From Kistimonas asteriae (GTDB lineage Bacteria > Pseudomonadota > Gammaproteobacteria > Pseudomonadales > Endozoicomonadaceae), in the NCBI RefSeq assembly GCF_018263925.1, contig NZ_JAEVHF010000009.1:1-64000 (forward strand): DNA of 64,000 nt, read 5' to 3'. The number at the start of each line of letters is the position of its first letter. The stretch's first letter is position 1. The notes beneath the pieces are model-generated. The model was not told the DNA's origin. It searched no databases and was given only the letters and a program-made list of their open reading frames with translations. This document shows positions 8,281 to 17,779 of the stretch, piece by piece. The translations under genes were made by a program, and so were the position numbers.

Positions 8281-8805
8281 GCAATGCGTTCACTGAAATC
8301 TATCATTGTTATCATGCATACAAACATCAACGTGACCTATTTTAACTATACAGTAACCTTTACAATGCAAATCCTGCCAGTATCGAAAATAGTATTCATC
8401 ATTTGCATTCCTATTAGAGAAATGAATTCTCAACAAATTCCTTTTTTGCTATCGATAAAATCTATAGGAATACAAGCTCAAATAAACCTGCGTTATAAAA
8501 TGCAGTAATTTATCTTTTAATAAAATTGTCTCTAGCCACATAACAAGGTTCGCACAAAAATCTACACGTTATCATTTAAGTCGATAAGTGTTTTCTAAAA
8601 CCTTTATATATTGAAGTAATAACGCCTCGTTTTTCAATAGACTATTGAATGATAGTATTACTAGCTTCGCATACACCTTAGTAAGTACTTTACGAAAAAA
8701 CCACACAACATCCTAGTTGGAGATTAATCTCTCTGACTGTTGCGTATTATAGTGATAACATTAGCGCCTTTCATTTATTTCTCATGACCACGGTACAGCA
8801 GCTTA
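8281..8805. promoter_or_regulatory. Divergent intergenic region between wzx and the O-antigen ligase/polymerase gene
   Basis: 525 bases without a credible gene. It must hold the promoter of the plus-strand gene and may hold one for the wzx block. Visible features are a perfect palindrome AGATTAATCT at 8721-8730 and a TATTAT at 8745-8750 that could be a -10 box. I could not find a well-spaced -35. A short open frame at 8284-8508 is judged spurious. Confidence 0.35.
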
Positions 8806-10050
8806 ATGAATAACATACTACTTAACGACTCGACCTCAAACATGAGGCACTTAGACAAGGCTGATGACTTCATCACCCGCTACCTCCTGCCATTCGGTCT
8901 TTTCGTCCAGCTAACCGCCATTACCTGGCTTGGAAAAGGTGGTGCTATATCTCAAACATACGTCTGGCTTATCTTGCCGGCCTTCATTTCAGCTCTATTG
9001 AAACTCCGGCATTTTCGTCACCTCAAACCTGGTATCCTTGAAGCAGCCTTTTTCATGTTTGTTGCCTGGGCTGCATTATCCTGGTTTTGGAGCGATACCG
9101 AGACAGAGCTTAATGACTTATTAAAGCGTTGTCTGTATGTACTGTTGTATGTATATGCTATTGTCCAATGCGCTAAGGACGCCTATAAACTGGAAAAGCT
9201 GCTGTTATTGGCGACGCTTGTTATCACCATCAGTGCTGCTTTCGCACTCATCAACCACTACATCATTCAAGATCACCAACTTGCTTATCGTTCATATAGA
9301 CTTTTTAGTATGGGAATAGGTAAGTATGGTGATTTCAAACATCCCATCAATGCAGGTATTTTTTATGGTGTTTATGCTGTTTATCTCTTTACCTGGTTAG
9401 CTACAAGGGCAAAGACAAAACTTGCAATGACCGCTGCAATTATCGGAATCAGTGTTCTGTCTTTCTATGTTCTGATGACATGGTCAAGAGGCCCCATCAT
9501 TGCGCTCATCACGTCTTTTGCTGTGATTTCTATTGTTATACGTAATTCAAAAACCAATATCGCCCTACTGGTTGGAGCATTGGGCGTATTATTTGTTGCG
9601 GTAAATTATGGCCATGCTCTGCTTTCACCAAAAATATTCGACACTGGTATGAATAATCGTACTAACATATGGCAGGCAGTAATTGAACTAATACGTCAAT
9701 CCCCACTAGTTGGCTACGGTTTTGAACACCAAACCAATATTTGGATTGGTAATTGGTTAGTCCCTCACGCACATAACCTGCCTCTTCAAATGGTTCTTAA
9801 CTATGGTTTAGTCGGGATAACTTTACTTATAGCAATGGCTGTCGGCATGCTCTTAGCCATAAAACGCTTTTGGGGCAATCCTCTGGCAAAATATGCATTT
9901 GCCTTAATGCTATTTGGAAGTGTCAGTATGGTATCTGATGTTTATAGCCTGATTAACCGACCAGGTGAATTCTGGCTGATTACATGGTTACCATTAGGTT
10001 TGGCTATTGCTGCAAAGCAAGTTCATTTAACTAAACAGCACACAAAATAG
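8806..10050 (+). CDS. waaL: O-antigen ligase/polymerase (Wzy_C family), probably WaaL
   Basis: 414 residues with about 11-12 membrane segments. A large periplasmic loop carries the conserved TWSRGPIIAL segment (about residue 225) and PHAHN at about residue 320. The H-x-H-N-like motif in the loop is typical of WaaL ligases, which attach undecaprenyl-linked O-antigen to lipid A-core. The same Pfam family contains Wzy polymerases, and no other Wzy candidate is visible here, so a polymerase role is possible. It is the only plus-strand gene in the cluster, has its own upstream region and terminator, and is less AT-rich than the wzx block. Confidence 0.75.
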   Translation: MNNILLNDSTSNMRHLDKADDFITRYLLPFGLFVQLTAITWLGKGGAISQTYVWLILPAFISALLKLRHFRHLKPGILEAAFFMFVAWAALSWFWSDTETELNDLLKRCLYVLLYVYAIVQCAKDAYKLEKLLLLATLVITISAAFALINHYIIQDHQLAYRSYRLFSMGIGKYGDFKHPINAGIFYGVYAVYLFTWLATRAKTKLAMTAAIIGISVLSFYVLMTWSRGPIIALITSFAVISIVIRNSKTNIALLVGALGVLFVAVNYGHALLSPKIFDTGMNNRTNIWQAVIELIRQSPLVGYGFEHQTNIWIGNWLVPHAHNLPLQMVLNYGLVGITLLIAMAVGMLLAIKRFWGNPLAKYAFALMLFGSVSMVSDVYSLINRPGEFWLITWLPLGLAIAAKQVHLTKQHTK

Positions 10051-10059
10051 TATTACATT

Positions 10060-10090
10060 TTTAGGGTGACTCATCTTCACCCTAAATTTT
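10060..10090 (+). terminator. Intrinsic terminator of the O-antigen ligase/polymerase gene
   Basis: A ten-base-pair stem, TTTAGGGTGA (10060-10069) with TCACCCTAAA (10077-10086), has a seven-base loop and is followed by TTTT. It lies ten bases after the plus-strand stop codon and overlaps the stop of the convergent glycosyltransferase gene. In the minus direction there is no good U-tract. Confidence 0.75.
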
Positions 10091-11065
10091 CAATGCTGTT
10101 TTAATACCCAACTCCAATTTCTGCCTTGCAGTTGGGTTTTCTGCACTTTTGAGAAACAAATCTTTTACCATGAAACCATGAAATGCATTCTTTTTGCAGA
10201 CTTCATAATACTTATCATTCAAATAGCTTAGGTTAATTTTATTTATAGAAAGGTAATCTCTAATCTTCCCAATAAAACTACTATAATCAATAAGATCCTG
10301 AAACGAACTTCTCTTTCGTGATTTAGACAATATATAGTTAGCGCTTAACTCTTGATTGGTAAAGATCCCACACTGCTCTCTAAGAAAATAATCGGTTGCA
10401 CTTATTGTTGACGCTACCTGCTGTTGTTTTTTTTCTTTTGACGTTTGTTTTCCATGCACCCTGTAATTCAAAAGAATATCAGGACAATTTCCCAATCTGT
10501 AATTAGAGCCAAATGCAATATCTAACCAAAGAGCAAGATCTTCAGCATAGGGAAATCTATTAGTATAAGAGTGGGATCGTAGAACTTCAGCCTTCATCAA
10601 GACTGTCGGATGTGGAATTGTCTTTCCATAAAGTGCAAGATTAGTAATCAATTCATCATGGCTTGTAGGGTACTTTTTTATTCTAGAGCTACTACCAAAC
10701 AGTTTCATTGCACTACCACAGAGATCCAGATTGTTTTCATCCATGAATCTCAGTTGAGTGGATAATCTATGCCCCATACATATATCATCTGCATCCATCC
10801 TCGCTACAAAATCACCGTTTACGTGCTGAAAACCATAATTTAGCGTATCAACGATTCCGCTATTTTCTTTTTTAAGAAAAACTATCCTTTTATCTTCTTT
10901 TTCAAAACCACGTATGATTTCAAGACTAGCATCCGTAGAACCATCATCTACGATGATAAATTCTATTTCTCTATAGTCCTGATCAAGAACAGAGCGAATT
11001 GCGTCAATAAGGTACAACTCTGCATTATGAACGGGCATTAACACACTGATCAGTTTTTTTTCCAT
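10082..11065 (-). CDS. Family 2 glycosyltransferase
   Basis: A 327-residue GT-A enzyme. It has the N-terminus LISVLMPVHNAELYL, the UDP/dTDP-sugar-binding VDDGSTDASLE at about residues 39-49 and the metal motif ARMDADD near residue 92. It is expected on the cytoplasmic face of the inner membrane, building the repeat unit. It is convergent with the ligase/polymerase gene, and its stop codon lies inside that gene's terminator hairpin. A 224-base gap separates it from the preceding glycosyltransferase, unlike the tight spacing elsewhere, so it may depend on readthrough or its own promoter. Specificity is unknown. Confidence 0.85.
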   Translation of the reverse strand: MEKKLISVLMPVHNAELYLIDAIRSVLDQDYREIEFIIVDDGSTDASLEIIRGFEKEDKRIVFLKKENSGIVDTLNYGFQHVNGDFVARMDADDICMGHRLSTQLRFMDENNLDLCGSAMKLFGSSSRIKKYPTSHDELITNLALYGKTIPHPTVLMKAEVLRSHSYTNRFPYAEDLALWLDIAFGSNYRLGNCPDILLNYRVHGKQTSKEKKQQQVASTISATDYFLREQCGIFTNQELSANYILSKSRKRSSFQDLIDYSSFIGKIRDYLSINKINLSYLNDKYYEVCKKNAFHGFMVKDLFLKSAENPTARQKLELGIKTALKI

Positions 11066-11214
11066 TAATTCATTACTACTTAATAAGTATTATGCACGAT
11101 AACATAGCACATTGAGACAATTGACATTCTTCAAATAATGAATGGATTATATATCAGCCGTGCGCACATAATTTCAGTTGAGAACATATGGCCATTACTG
11201 ATTATTACGCACTC

Positions 11215-11234
11215 CCCACCTCACAACAGGTGGG
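11215..11234 (-). other. Hairpin in the gap between two glycosyltransferase genes
   Basis: CCCACCT (11215-11221) pairs with AGGTGGG (11228-11234) around a six-base loop. It lies downstream of the glycosyltransferase ending at 11290 in the direction of transcription. No U-tract follows, so it looks more like a pause or attenuation structure than a full intrinsic terminator. Confidence 0.35.
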
Positions 11235-11289
11235 CATGTTTAACGGTAGTAAGAGCACCAATCAAAATCATCTTATTCACAGCTAGAAA

Positions 11290-12153
11290 TTAACCGGCAA
11301 TCAATCTCACAACACCTTTTGATATTTTAAGTGGCGCATCAAAAAATGATATCTGACCCAGCAGCTCTTTCGCAAATAGTTTGTCTCGATTAGCGGTTTT
11401 GACAAACGTGCTTATGAGTAATCGTTTTTTTACTTCATTGTACTTTGGATGAGACGCATACGAGCCAATAATTCTCAGTTCATTTTCAAGCATGGACTTA
11501 TAGTTAGAATGGAAGTTTCCGGTATGTTTACGATAATAGGCCAACACGTCATTTAAAATATAAATTTTATGCCCTGCATGTGTAATCTTAAGCCACATAT
11601 ACAAGTCTTCGATGCGTATGTCCGGATCATAGTGACCCACTTCATCAATAACCGATGAACGAATCATAGCAGTAGGCGCAGCAGGACCTGGAATTTTACG
11701 CCAGAACAAATCATCAAAATCAACTTCGCGAGCCGGTCTAATCTTCAGGCTTGACGCAATCTCTCCTGTTTCACTAATCGCAATCATATTACCGGCACAG
11801 ACAGCAACATCAGGACGGGACTCAAGTAATGCTACTTGCTTTTCAATACGATCAAGAAACATCACGTCGTCCGATGCAAAGGGACAAATATATTGTCCTT
11901 TCGCGAGTGAAAGACCTTTGTTCAACGTGCCATTGAGCCCCATATTCTGCTGGTGCTCATAATAAAAACCGTGTTTTTCAGAAAGCTCTGCCAATATAGC
12001 CGGGCTGTTATCCGTTGAACCATCATCCAACACAATGAGTTCGATATTGGAATAGGTCTGATTCAGTATGCTGTTTATTGCATCCTTCACATAATTCTGG
12101 TGGTTGTAGCACGGTACAAGAACAGAAACTAAGGGTAGCGCTTTCATATTCAT
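11290..12153 (-). CDS. Family 2 glycosyltransferase
   Basis: 287 residues. The GT2 N-terminus is PLVSVLVPCYNHQNYVKDAI, the nucleotide-binding LDDGSTDNSP lies near residue 42, and FASDDVM near residue 91 replaces the usual DADD. It belongs to the cytoplasmic assembly of the glycan repeat unit. Its start overlaps the manC stop by four bases (ATGA), so the two are translationally coupled, which may hint at a mannose- or fucose-containing acceptor. Donor and linkage are not predictable. Its base composition is closer to the chromosomal average than that of the genes left of 8800. Confidence 0.85.
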   Translation of the reverse strand: MNMKALPLVSVLVPCYNHQNYVKDAINSILNQTYSNIELIVLDDGSTDNSPAILAELSEKHGFYYEHQQNMGLNGTLNKGLSLAKGQYICPFASDDVMFLDRIEKQVALLESRPDVAVCAGNMIAISETGEIASSLKIRPAREVDFDDLFWRKIPGPAAPTAMIRSSVIDEVGHYDPDIRIEDLYMWLKITHAGHKIYILNDVLAYYRKHTGNFHSNYKSMLENELRIIGSYASHPKYNEVKKRLLISTFVKTANRDKLFAKELLGQISFFDAPLKISKGVVRLIAG

Positions 12154-13577
12154 CGGGTACGGCCGTAATTATCTTCCAGGCGGACGATATCATCTTCACC
12201 AAGGTAGGCGCCGCTCTGCACTTCGATTAACTCCAGATCAACTTTACCCGGATTTTCAAGACGATGAATTGTACCAATCGGAATATATGTCGACTGATTT
12301 TCTGTCAGTAATATTTCCTGCTCACCATTGGTCACCAGTGCCGTGCCACGCACTACGATCCAGTGCTCCGCACGATGATGATGCTTCTGCAGCGAAAGGG
12401 TTGCTCCGGGTTTGACGGTTATTCGTTTGACCTGGAACCTATCACCCGCATCAATCCCATCATAATGCCCCCAGGGACGGTACACTTTTCGATGAGCACA
12501 CGCCTCACTGCGTTGCGACTGAAGTAGTCTCTCAACAATCCGCTTTACATCCTGTGACCGGTCTTTACGAGCCACGAGAACCGCATCATCTGTGTCAACC
12601 ATCACAAGATCATCAACACCTACGGCTGCAATCAACTTGCGGGATGAACGAATATAATTGTTATGGCAATCTTCCAACATAACATCGCCATTCACTACGT
12701 TGCCCTGACCATCTTTTTCGGTAATTTCCCACAGGGAAGACCATGATCCTACATCAGACCAGCCAGCGTCCAAGGGGATAACTACGGCATCTGCCGTATT
12801 TTCCATTACAGCATAGTCAATTGAATCTGATGGGCAGGATTCAAAAGCGGTCTTTTCCGGGCGTACAAAGTCCAGATCAATGGTCGCGTCAGACATAGCC
12901 TGTCTGCATGAAGACAGAATATCAGGGCGGAACGTTTCAAGTTCTTCAAGATAGCGGGATGCTTTTAACAGGAACATGCCTGAGTTCCAGTAATAGGCAC
13001 CTGAATCGATGTATTCAACCGCTGTCGCTTCATCCGGTTTTTCGACAAACGCTTCAACAGAATAGATACATCCGCCATGAATGTCCCTGTCTTGTACAGC
13101 CTTGATATACCCGTAGCCTGTTTCAGGCTTTGTTGGGACTATCCCGAAGGTCACCAGCTGCCCATCATTTGCCGCCGGTATCGCCTGGGAGACAGCCTGC
13201 TGAAATGCTTCTACATCACGGATGTCATGGTCTGCAGCCAGAACAAGCAGCAACGGATCTTCATCACTATGATTTGATAAAGCTCTCAGCGCTGCAATGG
13301 CCAGCGCAGGCGCAGTATTACGGGCACAGGGCTCAAGAATAATGCTTGAGTAATCCTGCCCGGCTGCACGCAATTGCTCAGCCACAATGAAGCGGTGATC
13401 CTCATTACAGATCACCATAAGTGCCGAGCAGTCACTGATACCAGCCAAACGGCCAACTGTATTCTGAATCATGGATTCATTACCAGTTAACGGTAGAAAC
13501 TGTTTGGGGTATTGCGCGCGTGACTCAGGCCATAAACGACTTCCTGAACCGCCGCTTAATATGACGGGTATTAGCAA
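12150..13577 (-). CDS. manC: Mannose-1-phosphate guanylyltransferase / mannose-6-phosphate isomerase (bifunctional)
   Basis: 475 residues, the length of type II PMI-GMP enzymes such as AlgA, WbpW and CpsB. The N-terminal domain has GGSGSRLWPESRAQYPKQF (GDP-mannose pyrophosphorylase signature) and VEKPDEATA. The C-terminal cupin domain, from about residue 350, has the isomerase motif LSLQKHHHRAEHWIVV. It supplies GDP-mannose for the adjacent gmd and fcl. No ATG fits the start; TTG at 13577, with CAGGAT upstream, reads straight into LIPVILSGGSGS. Phosphomannomutase is not in the window. Confidence 0.93.
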   Translation of the reverse strand: MLIPVILSGGSGSRLWPESRAQYPKQFLPLTGNESMIQNTVGRLAGISDCSALMVICNEDHRFIVAEQLRAAGQDYSSIILEPCARNTAPALAIAALRALSNHSDEDPLLLVLAADHDIRDVEAFQQAVSQAIPAANDGQLVTFGIVPTKPETGYGYIKAVQDRDIHGGCIYSVEAFVEKPDEATAVEYIDSGAYYWNSGMFLLKASRYLEELETFRPDILSSCRQAMSDATIDLDFVRPEKTAFESCPSDSIDYAVMENTADAVVIPLDAGWSDVGSWSSLWEITEKDGQGNVVNGDVMLEDCHNNYIRSSRKLIAAVGVDDLVMVDTDDAVLVARKDRSQDVKRIVERLLQSQRSEACAHRKVYRPWGHYDGIDAGDRFQVKRITVKPGATLSLQKHHHRAEHWIVVRGTALVTNGEQEILLTENQSTYIPIGTIHRLENPGKVDLELIEVQSGAYLGEDDIVRLEDNYGRTR

Positions 13578-13614
13578 AATATTCTATCCTGTTTAGCGTC
13601 TGGCCAGGGTCTTA

Positions 13615-14580
13615 TCATGCACGTAATGTACGGCTGTTTTCTCGGAACCATTCATAAGTATCAGCCAACCCTTGTTCAAGGGGAATGGATGATTCCCAGC
13701 CCATACTACGGATTCTACAGACATCCAGAAGTTTCCTGGGTGTGCCATCCGGCTTGGACGTATCAAACCGGATATTACCTGTAAATCCGGTTACCGTAGC
13801 CATGGTTTCTGCAAGCTCCCTGATTGTGCAATCAACACCAGTGCCAATGTTGATATGCGACATCATTGCTTCTGTATTTGCTTCATAGATGGATTTATCC
13901 AGGTTCATGACATGCAGGCAGGCAGCCGCCATATCATCAACATGAAGGAATTCCCGCATCGGCTTTCCTGAACCCCAAACAACAACTTCACTGTCATTGG
14001 CGGATGCAGCCTCATGGAAGCGACGCATCATGGCAGGTATGACATGACTATTTTCTGGATGAAAATTATCATTCGGTCCATACAGGTTCGTAGGCATTAC
14101 CGAGCGATAATCAACACCGTATTGCCGGTTATAAGACTCACAAAGCTTAATCCCGGCAATTTTGGCAATGGCATACGCTTCGTTTGTTGGTTCTAATGCG
14201 CCGTTTAACAGTTCTGTTTCAACGATCGGCTGTTGCGCATACTTTGGATAGATACAACTGGAGCCAAGAAAAAGCAGTTCCCTGACACCCGACGCATAGG
14301 CCTGATGGATGATATTCGACTCAATCATCAGGTTTTCGTAAATAAATTCAGCCGGATAGGCATTATTCGCATGAATACCCCCGACTTTTGCTGCAGCCAG
14401 ATATACCTGATCAATACGTTCGCTGGTGAAAAAATCGCGAACCGATTGCTGATTGGTAAGATCAATCTCATTCCGATCAGCAACCACAATTCGATGTTGA
14501 GCAGATTGCTGTCTCAGCTGGCGGATAATGGCCGAACCGACCATTCCCTTATGACCTGCGACAAAAATATTTTTTTGCAT
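13615..14580 (-). CDS. fcl: GDP-L-fucose synthase
   Basis: A 321-residue extended SDR (WcaG/Fcl). It epimerises and reduces GDP-4-keto-6-deoxymannose to GDP-L-fucose using NADPH. The nucleotide-binding motif GHKGMVGSA lies at residues 9-17, the Ser of LGSSCIYPK and the YAIAK catalytic pair follow, and the family segment [12 protein letters not shown] is present. It sits between gmd and manC, the standard GDP-fucose gene set. Together with the family 11 transferase upstream, it makes fucose a near-certain component of the polysaccharide. Confidence 0.95.
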   Translation of the reverse strand: MQKNIFVAGHKGMVGSAIIRQLRQQSAQHRIVVADRNEIDLTNQQSVRDFFTSERIDQVYLAAAKVGGIHANNAYPAEFIYENLMIESNIIHQAYASGVRELLFLGSSCIYPKYAQQPIVETELLNGALEPTNEAYAIAKIAGIKLCESYNRQYGVDYRSVMPTNLYGPNDNFHPENSHVIPAMMRRFHEAASANDSEVVVWGSGKPMREFLHVDDMAAACLHVMNLDKSIYEANTEAMMSHINIGTGVDCTIRELAETMATVTGFTGNIRFDTSKPDGTPRKLLDVCRIRSMGWESSIPLEQGLADTYEWFRENSRTLRA

Positions 14581-14634
14581 AATTTATCCTGGTGTCTTCC
14601 TGTCAAATCATTAAAAGCGTCGACTGACAGGCTC

Positions 14635-15735
14635 TTACTCCCGGGATACTTTCACATTGAAGCCATGTTGCTTAAGCAATGCATGGCGTTGAGCGGATTC
14701 AAGGTCATTATCGACCATTTCACTCACCATCTCTTCCAATGACGTAGACGGTGTCCAGCCCAGCTTTTCCTTAGCGCTTGTAGGGTCGCCCAACAGTGTT
14801 TCGACCTCAGCAGGACGGAAATACCGGGGATCTACAGCAACAACCTTCTGCCCGATGGTTAGCGCATGTGCCCTGTCACCAGATATTGTTTCAACATAAC
14901 CACATTCATCGACGCCATTTCCTTCCCAGCGTATCGTAATACCCAGGTTTTTAGCTGTCAGTTCAACAAACTGACGAACGGAATATTGAACACCAGTCGC
15001 AATGACAAAATCTTCAGGTGTTTCCTGCTGGAGCATCAACCATTGCATCTCGACATAGTCTTTGGCATGCCCCCAGTCACGCAGTGCATCCATGTTACCC
15101 AGATACAGACACTGGTCCAGACCCTGTGCAATATTACTCAGGGCCCGGGTGATTTTACGCGTGACAAAGGTTTCCCCACGGCGCGGGGACTCATGATTAA
15201 AAAGAATGCCATAGGCTTCCCGGTAGTTCACCGTAATCCAGTAGGCATATAGTTTTGCCACAGCATAGGGGGAACGCGGGTAGAATGGCGTCGTTTCCTT
15301 TTGAGGCACTTCCTGAACCAAACCATACAGTTCGGAGGTAGAAGCCTGATAGAAACGTGTTTTTTTCTCCAGCCCGAGAAAACGAATAGCTTCCAGCAAA
15401 CGCAATGTACCTAAAGCGTCAACATCTGCGGTATATTCTGGCGACTCAAATGATACTGCAACATGTGATTGTGCTGCCAGATTGTACACTTCATCTGGCT
15501 GGATCTCATTGATAATGCGAGTCAGGTTTGAGCTATCGCTCAAATCACCATAATGTAATATGAAACGTTGATTATTAATATGGGGATCTTCATAGATATG
15601 ATCTATACGATCGGTATTAAAGGATGATGCACGTCGCTTTAGACCATGCACTTCATAGCCTTTATTTAACAGAAACTCCGCAAGATAAGAGCCATCTTGA
15701 CCGGTAACACCTGTGATAAGCGCTTTTTTTGTCAT
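14635..15735 (-). CDS. gmd: GDP-mannose 4,6-dehydratase
   Basis: 366 residues. Converts GDP-D-mannose to GDP-4-keto-6-deoxymannose. It has the NADP motif [14 protein letters not shown] near the N-terminus, the Gmd-specific [15 protein letters not shown] and the YAVAK catalytic pair in [12 protein letters not shown]. The C-terminal part includes [11 protein letters not shown], typical of the family. It is the first of three GDP-fucose genes (gmd, fcl, manC). The short 54-base spacing to fcl supports co-transcription. Confidence 0.95.
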   Translation of the reverse strand: MTKKALITGVTGQDGSYLAEFLLNKGYEVHGLKRRASSFNTDRIDHIYEDPHINNQRFILHYGDLSDSSNLTRIINEIQPDEVYNLAAQSHVAVSFESPEYTADVDALGTLRLLEAIRFLGLEKKTRFYQASTSELYGLVQEVPQKETTPFYPRSPYAVAKLYAYWITVNYREAYGILFNHESPRRGETFVTRKITRALSNIAQGLDQCLYLGNMDALRDWGHAKDYVEMQWLMLQQETPEDFVIATGVQYSVRQFVELTAKNLGITIRWEGNGVDECGYVETISGDRAHALTIGQKVVAVDPRYFRPAEVETLLGDPTSAKEKLGWTPSTSLEEMVSEMVDNDLESAQRHALLKQHGFNVKVSRE

Positions 15736-15820
15736 TTCAGTATTCTTTTTGCAAAATTATAATGAATAGGTTGGCGATATGATTTCACTAGTCAACAAGG
15801 AAAATAACTTGCTAGCTGTT

Positions 15821-16699
15821 TTAAAGTCTGACCCAACTGTCAGGTGCAATATCAGAATCACTGAATTTATCATCTACACACCACACTTTAGGCATACAAA
15901 CAATTTTATCCGAATAATCTGATAGATAGGCTGGCCAACGACTAAACCCACTATTCGCTATAATGAAATGATGACATTGCTGCATAAGGTGGAAGTCAAG
16001 GTGTCCATCATAAGGGCTATGGCAATCCACATAATGTACAGGAAGTTCAGTGTTCAAATGGGCTTTAACCCAATCAATTTCATCAGAAAAAACAAAAAGT
16101 TCAGGGGCATCCAGATTACTCGCCATATACGACATTGCTTTCTCATAGTACGATAAATCCAATAAACCATGATAAGCCTGAACCTTGGGATCCGTATAAT
16201 CACCCCGCCTTATATGCAGACAAACACTATCTCTAGTGTTCCTGATTTTATCTTCCCAATTACGTGTTTCCAGCGTTCCTTGGCTTTTAACTGTAAACTC
16301 CGCCTGTAAAACACTCTTAATTGGCTCATAGTAAACAATACTCGGAAAATTACCTTTCAAATACTGTTTACCGGGAAGATTAAAAAAATCTGGATCAAAT
16401 GTGAGCGAATGTTCTTTATATTCACCCCATGTATTCAATCCAAATTTCTTTTTTAGCTTTTTCTTTATACTGTTAAACCATGGATAGTCACTTAATCCAA
16501 TAACCTCTTGAATCTCATGATGAGTTGCAATGTCCGTCTTAATGTTCAAATGCTTCAGTCTGAACTCTGTTAACGTCCCTTCGCTGCAGTCACTGACATC
16601 GACTTTCAACGTGACATTATGATGGGTGGCTAAAGCCTTGGCAGCAGCATATACGCCCATCTGGTTCGCCAGTCCACCAACTGGTTTGGCAATAATCAT
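15821..16699 (-). CDS. Family 11 (alpha-1,2-) fucosyltransferase
   Basis: 292 residues. The N-terminus has GGLANQMGVYAAAKALA (family GGLGNQMFQYA). The hallmark HIRRGDY motif near residue 165 binds GDP-fucose. The last conserved block, IIANSGFSRWPAYLS, replaces the common NSTFSWWGAWL. GT11 enzymes transfer L-fucose, usually alpha-1,2 to galactose-like acceptors, in O-antigens and in blood-group H-like structures. Lying next to gmd-fcl-manC, it is the predicted user of the GDP-fucose. The ATG at 16699 is preceded by GAGGTGG. The linkage is assigned from family knowledge, not from this sequence. Confidence 0.88.
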   Translation of the reverse strand: MIIAKPVGGLANQMGVYAAAKALATHHNVTLKVDVSDCSEGTLTEFRLKHLNIKTDIATHHEIQEVIGLSDYPWFNSIKKKLKKKFGLNTWGEYKEHSLTFDPDFFNLPGKQYLKGNFPSIVYYEPIKSVLQAEFTVKSQGTLETRNWEDKIRNTRDSVCLHIRRGDYTDPKVQAYHGLLDLSYYEKAMSYMASNLDAPELFVFSDEIDWVKAHLNTELPVHYVDCHSPYDGHLDFHLMQQCHHFIIANSGFSRWPAYLSDYSDKIVCMPKVWCVDDKFSDSDIAPDSWVRL

Positions 16700-16748
16700 T
16701 TACAACCACCTCATTTATTATATTTATATGCAGCGACTGAATTAAAAC

Positions 16749-17750
16749 TTATTTTCTTACCAAATTGCAATTGAGTTTATATAAATAATACTCAATCCTA
16801 AAAAGAGTCAGAATTGACTGAAATCTATACTTAACCTTATATTCTGTAGAAAAGATAATTTTAAAAAGAAGACCCTTAGGAATATTGCGCGACGCTAACT
16901 TTATTTTTCTTTCAGCATTGATCACTTCTGCTTTCGTAAAGCTCTTTCTATAAAGCCTCAACTTTTTATTTAATATTCTTATCCACTTAAACGTCCCTAT
17001 TACCCACTCACAACCCATCTCATCAATCAAATCTTCAGATTTCAAAAATGAAAAAAGTTCATATTGTGTATCCAAAAACTCCAGATGCCTTATATTGAAC
17101 TGTCGAGTCAGTGAGGTCGGCTCACTAAAATAATAATACTTTCCAGATGCACGTGAAACTTTTGGCGCTTTATATAAGAGAACCCTTGTAACATATTCAT
17201 CCGCATTATATAAATCAACACGACAATGATTATAGCAACTAGAATATAGTTCTTTTTTGTAAAGTCCTGCCCCATGTAACATCCAACTAGAAAGCGTTAA
17301 CTGCATTGCAAGACGACCTTCCATTGGCCACTTGAAACAATCCAAATCTATTAGTTTTTCTCTCTTACCATCAGACGAATCGGAATAAAGATCCAACAAA
17401 ACTATTGCTGAATCTGTGTTTATAGCCTCTTCGTAGGAAGTCTCCAAAGCATCATCACTGATAGAATCATCATGATCTAGCGGTAAGACATAATCAGCTA
17501 CTGCATGATTCACAGCTGTTTTTCTCGCTCCTCCAACGCCTGTATTTTCTTGTCGTACCAGCTTGATTCTCTTATCAACTGCTCTTCTTTGTTCTATTAT
17601 GTTTACACTATTATCTGTCGAACCATCATCAACGCATACGACCTCAAAATCTTTCATTGTTTGTTTTGAGAGTTTTTCTAGCGTGTTACCTATAAATTTT
17701 CCAGAATTATAAACTGTAATTAACACACTAACTTTAGGTACTGTAAGCAT
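16749..17750 (-). CDS. Family 2 glycosyltransferase
   Basis: About 333 residues. The GT2 start is KVSVLITVYNSGKFIGNTLE, with CVDDGSTDNSVNII and LPLDHDDSIS (metal-binding DHDD rather than DADD). The C-terminal third is Lys/Arg- and aromatic-rich, possibly membrane-associating. I chose the ATG at 17750; a TTG at 17777 would add nine residues with no family support. It ends about 50 bases upstream of the fucosyltransferase and starts 30 bases after the fdtB stop, so it is part of the same transcript. Sugar specificity is unknown. Confidence 0.83.
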   Translation of the reverse strand: MLTVPKVSVLITVYNSGKFIGNTLEKLSKQTMKDFEVVCVDDGSTDNSVNIIEQRRAVDKRIKLVRQENTGVGGARKTAVNHAVADYVLPLDHDDSISDDALETSYEEAINTDSAIVLLDLYSDSSDGKREKLIDLDCFKWPMEGRLAMQLTLSSWMLHGAGLYKKELYSSCYNHCRVDLYNADEYVTRVLLYKAPKVSRASGKYYYFSEPTSLTRQFNIRHLEFLDTQYELFSFLKSEDLIDEMGCEWVIGTFKWIRILNKKLRLYRKSFTKAEVINAERKIKLASRNIPKGLLFKIIFSTEYKVKYRFQSILTLFRIEYYLYKLNCNLVRK

Positions 17751-17779
17751 TACCAAATCATACTCAAAAAAATGCAAAA

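Noticed and set aside
8284..8508. 74-codon open frame between wzx and the ligase/polymerase gene
   Set aside because: It has no ribosome binding site or known similarity and lies in the expected divergent promoter region.
11240..11252. Partial ops-like sequence AACGGTAGTAAG between two glycosyltransferase genes
   Set aside because: It matches only part of the consensus and lies on the plus strand, opposite to the direction of the operon.
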